Part shown: piece after piece, positions 58,501 to 64,000 of the stretch
How the letters are laid out: every line of letters starts with the position of its first letter
Position numbering within the stretch: position 1 is the first letter of the stretch
Origin: Calliphora vicina
Taxonomy: Eukaryota; Arthropoda; Insecta; Diptera; Calliphoridae
Direction: 5' to 3'
NCBI RefSeq assembly: GCF_958450345.1
Contig: NC_088780.1
Span: 34,495,667 to 34,559,666 of the forward strand
Length of the DNA stretch: 64,000 nt
Notes under the pieces: model-generated
Databases searched by the model: none
The model's input: only the letters and a program-made list of their open reading frames with translations
Told to the model about the DNA's origin: nothing
Position numbers and translations under genes: made by a program

Positions 58501-59468
58501 ATAGACATATCAGCTCCATTTTGGTGATGCTCTGGAATAATCTTACGATTAACTGGCAACGAAGCTGCCCCCGATGTCGACGAAGGCGATGGTGAGGATG
58601 AATCACACGAACTATCAACTGACTGAGCAGTGGGGGGCACAGCCGACAAATGTGGATGGGGGTGATGGTGGTGATGATGTTGATTATGTTGATTATTATG
58701 CTGATGCTGATCCGGTGAGGGATGATGAGGTGGACCAGCTGTGGAACTTGAAGCCACACTGCTGCTACTAGCCATACCATTAAGGGCAGCCGCATTACGT
58801 TCATTACCACCAACACTGCTGCAGACTACACCGCCGCCACCACTGCCGCCATTATTATTTCCACCTCCACCACCAGCACTGGAGCCGCCATTGGCACTGT
58901 GATCACTGTGAGGTGGTGAGCGTATTGTTGTTATAGCCGCCGCCGCAGCGGCATGTGCCACATGATGATGATGGTGATGATGAGGCGGTACAACACCCAC
59001 AACCGCAGCTGCCGCTGTTGCATCCACCAAATGGGGATGATGTTGATGATGGTGATGCAATTGCTCTGTTAGATGATGCTGCAAGTGATGATGATGGTGA
59101 TAGTGGGCCTTTATTAAAGCTGTGGGTGGATGTACAATTGGCGGCACCTCATTCATCTGCAATATACGCTGTTCATCCTGCTGCTGGGCACGTCTCAGTG
59201 CCGTCTGTAGGGCCATGACACGCTGACGATCGGCGGTCAGGCGACACTTCTCACAGTTACAATTGCGAAACTTGCAATAGCGTTTGTGGCCCTTCAATTT
59301 GATTTTGAAGCCATGATTGTGGCAACGTGCACAATTCGGCTTGGTTCGTGGGGTGCCAGAGCTGCCGCTGGAGCTGGAAGCACCGCCACAAATGTCATTC
59401 TTCGAATCGTGCATGTCCGTGTCGGACATTGTGTCGCTGCTATTCCAGTTGGTGTCCTCAGAAACCAT
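58499..59468 (-). CDS. dsx: doublesex (dsx), first coding exon with the DM domain; partial gene
   Basis: DSX is the nuclear transcription factor at the end of the insect sex-determination cascade; it binds DNA through a DM zinc module and is spliced sex-specifically. The exon encodes 323 codons plus one base. Residues 41-97 form the DM domain. All eight zinc ligands are visible: C46, C49, H61 and C65 for one site; H52, C70, C72 and C75 for the other. The recognition tail CRLTADRQRVMALQTALRRA is intact. Downstream are His-, Ala-, Gly- and Ser-rich runs (121-275), the fly-DSX block RSPPHSDH (183-190) and SSCDSSSPSPSSTSGAA (about 286-302). The start matches the known fly N-terminus (MVSED...WNS...DTMSD). 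The exon ends at a consensus donor, so the last in-frame residue or two belong to the intron. Oddities are DM substitutions at 43, 50, 54, 57 and 69 relative to the strongly conserved insect form. Ortholog versus diverged paralog cannot be settled here. Confidence 0.96.
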
Positions 59469-60555
59469 TCAAAATCACTTACGGCAACTGTTGGTTGGAA
59501 ATGAAATGAAGCAGTGAAACAGCAAACGTCCACACTCCTCAAAAGCAACGTAAAAGGCAACCAACGATCCAAAAAAACAAAAACACGGTTGACACGTTTA
59601 ATGTGTTGTTTGTTTGTTTTTTTTGGGTTGCACGGGCAACTTATAAATGATGCCAGTAACAACAACGAGATTTTATGGACTAGATAAGATTAAAAAATCT
59701 ATTACTTTTTGTTGTACAAAGAGTAAAATGTTAAAAAAGGTTTGCTATAACTTGTTTAGTTTTGGTTAATTTTCTTATTCAGGTTTACAAACTTTGCTTC
59801 TTTATTTTGGTTTTTTTTATCAAGAACAAATATTTTATTATAATATATTTCTTTTTTTTATAATATCTTAGGCAGTTATGCGGCCTTACTTTTTTGTTTT
59901 TAAGGGTCATCCATTGTATTTGTCAATATGTATGATTGATTTTTTTGCTTATTTTAAACACTTGAATTATTTCTTTTAAATTTTTTGTATTTAATTCTAT
60001 TTTAAAGTTGTTTAAATTTGATTTAGAATTGTAGTTGTTGTATTTTACTCTGAACGCTGTGGTGCAACCTGCTGAAATTACTGAAATTCTATTGTTAAAA
60101 TTGTAATTTCTTTGTTGCCAAATATTTCATTAAGTTTTGATGCTTTTGATTTAGCAGTTTTCCGAAGTGTTACTGAAATGATAAAGATTGACAAAAGAAA
60201 TTTATATATTATAAATATTTACGTCATAGTTTACTTAATTTCTAGAATATTTATAGAATAAGAAAACAGAATTGAGGAAAGTCTGTTAAATTTGCTTGGT
60301 TAAATGTCTCGACTGTGCCGAATGACCCACCACTAATTGTTGTGTATTATTTTTTTAAAAAACATTTATCTGTAGAAGATCAAAAAGTTACAATAAGTGA
60401 CGCTATTTGTGAATTCGAACAAATTTTTAATAGAAAAAAAGTACCAGAAATTGTCTTTTTGTGGGTTCTCATTCATTCAGTACCACTTATGCTTATTTTC
60501 ATGTTTCTAGCTTGATTATTATTGAATATCGAAAGAAGTAGCAATAGCTGAACGA
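59469..60555. other. 5' flank / 5' UTR or intron 1 of dsx; no other gene seen
   Basis: A+T-rich sequence upstream of the dsx start. A 123-codon open frame at 59665-59294 on the minus strand overlaps the dsx start in another frame and has no recognisable domain. If this stretch were in the mature 5' UTR it would be an overlapping upstream ORF; if the acceptor at 59488 is used it is intronic. No TATA box or initiator could be assigned. Confidence 0.4.
59488..59525 (-). other. dsx: Candidate splice acceptor just upstream of the dsx ATG
   Basis: On the minus strand a pyrimidine-rich stretch ends in CCAACCAACAG, with AG at 59489-59488, 19 bases before the ATG. If used, the coding exon starts at 59487 and the rest of the 5' UTR lies in a separate upstream exon, as in Drosophila dsx, whose first exon is non-coding. 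This is inferred; a longer 5' UTR without this acceptor is also possible. Confidence 0.45.
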
Positions 60556-60559
60556 AAAA

Positions 60560-61085
60560 CAAGTAAGAGAGCTATATTCAGCTGTGCCGAATCTTATATA
60601 CCTTCAAATTATACATAAAAATATTATTTTTTTTAAATATTTTTATTTAAATTTTTTTACTTTTTTTATAAAATATTTTTTCCAATTTTTTTAATTTTTT
60701 TTAATTTTTAAAAAACAAATTTTTAGAAAAATAATTTATGACAAACCAAATTTTTTGATGAAAAAAAAATTCGGGTTAAAAAATATTTTTCCCGATTTTG
60801 AGCCATTGCAGGTTCAACATACTATTATAGTCTTACATCGTTACAATGGACTTTGAAATATCTATCATTAGATATCCATATTGTCTATATTAATGACTTA
60901 GTAATCCAGATATAGATACTAAATAAGGCAAAAATCGAGGTTGTCCCAGTTTTTTGTCCTTATATCTAAGCCATTTATGTTCCGATTTTGTCGATTTTAA
61001 ATAGCAACCGAGCAGGAAGAATTCCCGACATATTGATGTATGTATCATGTATTTAAGTTATTTGGTGGCTACGGAAAGTTGATTT
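60560..61085 (-). mobile_element. Helitron-like type-1 repeat, uninterrupted copy (empty site for the type-2 insertion)
   Basis: Starts 'aacaagtaagagagctatat', then 'tcagctgtgccgaatcttata', and runs to 'gcaaccgagcaggaagaatt' and 'attgatgtatgtatcatg'. At about 60740 it carries the intact 'gacaaaccaaattttttg', the unoccupied equivalent of the 32415 insertion point. Confidence 0.8.
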
Positions 61086-61244
61086 CAACAGAGTTCCAAT
61101 AAATTTGAGTTTTTTGATTAGTACATTTTTAAAAAATTTAAAATTTTTGGGTAATTGATTTTTTCTACAAGATTTCAACCCAAATATTATAAAAATACCA
61201 AAAAATCAATTTGCTAAAAAATTCGAAAAATTCCCTTTTGTTCT

Positions 61245-61830
61245 GCGGCTCCTCATGTTCCTTATTTTGACCCAAAAGTCAAATTTTGAAAAATCCCACT
61301 TTGACCCATTTAAAGTACCCCAATCGAGTCTAAATGTATGACCGACCACCGCCAACTTTGGAGGGCCGACCTACCCATGCTAGTGGCACACCCCCTTTCA
61401 TAAAATCACCATTTTTAGTACTTTACATGATGTATGTATTGTGTATAAATTTTGTTTACAGAGCGTATGATAAATATAAATGTGATGTAGGTAATAAATA
61501 ATATTAATCATGCGCCTATGAGAATCAGCATAGCTTTATTTTTAAGATTTAGTTTAAACTTTAAACCATTGGTAGGCAAAAAGAGGCATTTAATGTATGT
61601 GCTCTTTTGGGTAAAAAATAAAATATCCAAAACAACATCAAGAAACTGAATGAATTGTGTGTATTTTTACGCTCTATTACGCTCTTTTGTTCACATTCGG
61701 GTTGTTTGACGAAAATCATCGTAACCTGAACAATATGAGCGCCTACCATGGCTTTAAACCAACATAACTTCTGCTCGTAATGAGCGAAATGATTAACACG
61801 AATAGTTTTAGCGTGCTTAAGTAGCGGAGT
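61245..61830. mobile_element. GGGCGGGTCG-family element, copy 2 (ends lost, internal segment inverted)
   Basis: 'tgttccttattttgacccaa', 'catttaaagt', 'agtctaaatgtatgaccgac' and 'gtgatgtaggtaataaataa' match 14540-14880 directly, but 61566-61750 matches 14886-15069 in reverse orientation. The junctions lie at GTAGGC/GCCTAC. The 94-codon minus frame here is the reverse of the 74-codon plus frame in copy 1. Confidence 0.8.
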
Positions 61831-62535
61831 ATTCCACAAGTACAAAATGGTGTTCGTGTCATAATAAACAAATTTTAAAAAAATATGCTTCGAAGCTCTG
61901 GTTCCGAATTACCGCATTCGATATCGAGTAAAATTAATCTTAATTGGGTTACTTGATATTATTACATTCGATATCGAGCAAGAACTTCGACATCTAAATT
62001 ATTGTTCGAAACGATAGCTCATTCGATCACGAATCCTATGATTTGGCCCCTGCTTATAAGGCAGTAGCTTAGTTAAATATCATCCGATTTTTAGTTTCTC
62101 AGCGGAGTTAGAAAGAAAAAACTGAGGCCTATCAAATGGTATATATGCTATTTAAGTAACCTTGAGAAATCTTAATGTATTTCTCAAGCAAAAACATTTT
62201 TTTATTGTATTCGACAACAACTACCTATCAGAAAAATAGTTTATTCTTATTTTCATCTACAACAAATTGATTGTAAATTCTAAATATACATTGAGAAATC
62301 TTTAGTTTTACATAAATTTCAAGAAAAACTTCATATCTTTTTTAAATCTTTATTTTAATTCCTAAAATAAAATTTAAGTGGAAAAATCGTCGGCATGTTA
62401 GCGAAGTTACAAAAGAAATCGTCAAACTTCAAAAAAAAAATATGTTTTAAAAAGTACCAAACGATTTAAGCCCTTAGCAGTAGTGTTCTAAATAACTGAA
62501 AGATTCAGATTTTAAATTTTATCCAAATTGAGTCA
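61831..62535. other. No gene recognised
   Basis: A+T-rich. 61910-62030 has a small repeat ('attcgatatcgag', 'cattcgatatcgagc', 'cattcgatcacga'). Confidence 0.4.
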
Positions 62536-62539
62536 TTAA

Positions 62540-62810
62540 TTATACCCTTTACCTTCGTGAGAATATTTTTTAACCCCAATTTTTTTCACCAAAAGCTTTT
62601 TTTCTCTAAATATTAAAAAAAAATTAAAATTTCAAAATAAAATTTAAAAAAAAATTCGAAAAAAAAAATTTTCCACAAAATTAAAAAACAACTTTAAAAA
62701 AAAAAAATTTATTTACCTAAAAATATTTAAAATTTTTCTTTTGAAGTATAATTTGGTGAAGGGTATATAAGATTCGGCACAGCCGAATATAGCTCTCTTA
62801 CTTGTTTTTA
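62540..62810 (+). mobile_element. Helitron-like type-1 repeat, internally deleted
   Basis: 'tatacccttt' + 'accttcgtgag' jumps directly to 'aatattttttaaccccaatt' and ends with an intact hairpin ATTCGGCACAGCCGAAT and 'ctctcttacttgttttt'. About 270 bp. Confidence 0.8.
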
Positions 62811-63830
62811 ATATTTTTTTGGTAATTTTTGAGGTAAAAAAACAATTATTCAAATAAACTTCAGTATTAATTATAATGGGAGATCGTTTTAAACTGTTTA
62901 ACGGATTGAGGCCCTATTTACATATTCCTATTCGAGTTCCAAATGACGACATGTTAGTTATTTTTTGTTTATTTGAAAGATATTTGAATTTTACCCTTTT
63001 TTGGTACTTTTTGAGGTAATAAAACTATTATTTAAATAAATTTCAGTATCATAGTAGAAGCTCGTAATAAAACATTTACATGTCTATGGCAAATGTCTAG
63101 AAAATCTCATTTATAAAAAAAACTGTACCAAAACTGCCAATAATGTTTACCCCTTAAAGGTTTGAATTTACAAAAAGTACCAAATATATAATTGTTTGTT
63201 ATATTTTTTGATAAGGGAATGACTAAAATGTATTTCTGCGTTTAATGGCTTAAAAGGTTAAAAAAAAAATTAAACAAAATATAGCATTTACCCATTTTCT
63301 TGTCAAAATACAGTGAAAAATTACATTGATACAATCAAAAACTTACATATTGCTTCAGTTGTATAAGAAATACAATATTAATCGTTCAGCAATAGAAAGC
63401 TTAGTATTGTACAATTATTGCATGTGTAGTTATAAAAAGCTAGCGTTTAATTTCAATTTAAAAATCAAGACATTTAACTTAAATTTTTTTTGAAATTTCA
63501 ATTGTTTGTTACACTATAAACCATTAGACACACCTCAAAAATTCCACAATGTTGCAAATAATGTGTGCCACCTTAATTCATTCAAACGATTTGCCATTGT
63601 TTACTTACTTACAAACATATTTACGACGACAATAGCAATTAGTTTTATTTAAAAATAGCAAGAGAATTATTTAAACAAATAAACTAAATTGTTTAAACAA
63701 AACGTGTGCAGTGCCAATACGTAAGATTGTTATACATACTTAGTATTGCTTGGGAACAATTCTAATTAGTTGAATAGTGAGAAACTAAAACGATTTAAAT
63801 GATTTGTATTTATTAGAACATTTAAAAGAT
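62811..63830. other. No gene; short direct duplication
   Basis: 'tttttggtaatttttgaggtaa' (62817) and 'ttttggtactttttgaggtaat' (63000), each followed by 'cttcagtatt'-like text, form a diverged direct repeat about 180 bp apart. The rest is A+T-rich. Confidence 0.45.
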
Positions 63831-63834
63831 CTAG

Positions 63835-64000
63835 CAAGTGAGAGTGTTATATTCGGCTGTGACGAATTTTATATACCCACCATCAATATAATTCGGTTAC
63901 CGATTTTGAGCATTTTGTGCAAAAACTTTACAAACTTTACTCTTCACAATGAATGGCAAGGGTATATATAAATTTGTCATTTCTATATTTTTCATTTGCG
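63835..64000 (-). mobile_element. Helitron-like type-1 repeat, truncated by the window end
   Basis: 'gcaagtgagagtgttatatt' then 'cggctgtgacgaattttata' and 'tacccaccatc', followed near 63945 by a forward type-1 start ('cacaatgaatggcaagggta'). Confidence 0.65.

Noticed and set aside
58672..58705. AATCAACA-like repeats in the dsx exon, resembling the Tra/Tra2-binding dsx repeat element
   Set aside because: They arise from His/Gln/Asn codons (CAT AAT CAA CAT) in a low-complexity tract of the first coding exon. Known dsxRE clusters lie in the female-specific exon, and the full 13-nt consensus is not matched.
58499..58816. Overlapping 105-codon and other frames within the dsx exon
   Set aside because: They are shadows of His/Ser-rich dsx codons in other frames.

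Overview
The window is nuclear DNA from an insect, most probably a cyclorrhaphan (calyptrate-like) fly. It is very A+T-rich, with no dense or operon-like coding, and is filled with decayed class II and non-LTR transposable elements. The one convincing host gene is the DM-domain exon of the sex-determination gene doublesex (dsx), on the minus strand at 58499-59468. It reads without interruption from its ATG to a consensus splice donor and keeps fly DSX landmarks outside the DM domain, but its DM domain has unusual substitutions.

Because dsx runs right to left, the 58 kb to the left of the exon is probably the first part of the large intron after the DM exon, and the 4.5 kb to the right is 5' flank or intron 1. 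I found no second dsx exon (oligomerisation domain or sex-specific exons).

Layout, left to right. 0-5 kb: Helitron-like fragments, a palindrome array (0.55-0.75 kb), a piggyBac-derived element between TTAA sites (2.3-3.35 kb) and a degenerate minisatellite. 6.4-9.6 kb: a long-TIR MITE, an 84-bp hAT MITE and mariner remnant 1. 11.27-13.73 kb: a near-perfect satellite of 224 copies of an 11-mer. 14.4-16.8 kb: a three-level nest, a long-TIR TA-flanked element containing a hAT-type element (perfect 8-bp target duplication) that itself contains a CACAGAGAAAC-ended MITE. 18.5-21.5 kb: Tc1/mariner, PIF1-type Helitron helicase and mariner remnants. 23.3-25.6 kb: a non-LTR retrotransposon. 25.6-30.4 kb: Tc1/mariner remnants, a Jockey-type reverse transcriptase and a second long-TIR MITE. 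32-39.2 kb: interleaved Helitron-like hairpin-ended repeats and the longest mariner copy, with an internal triplication. 39.2-45.4 kb: a piggyBac MITE, a hAT MITE, two Tc1-like (rosa-like) remnants and repeat families. 46-57.4 kb: MITE pairs, hairpins, mariner remnants, a retrotransposon tail and an 806-bp TIR element. 57.6-64 kb: more Helitron-like repeats around the dsx exon.

No tRNA, rRNA, CRISPR array or bacterial-style regulation was seen. All family names come from reading translated motifs and terminal structures by eye, without database searches.
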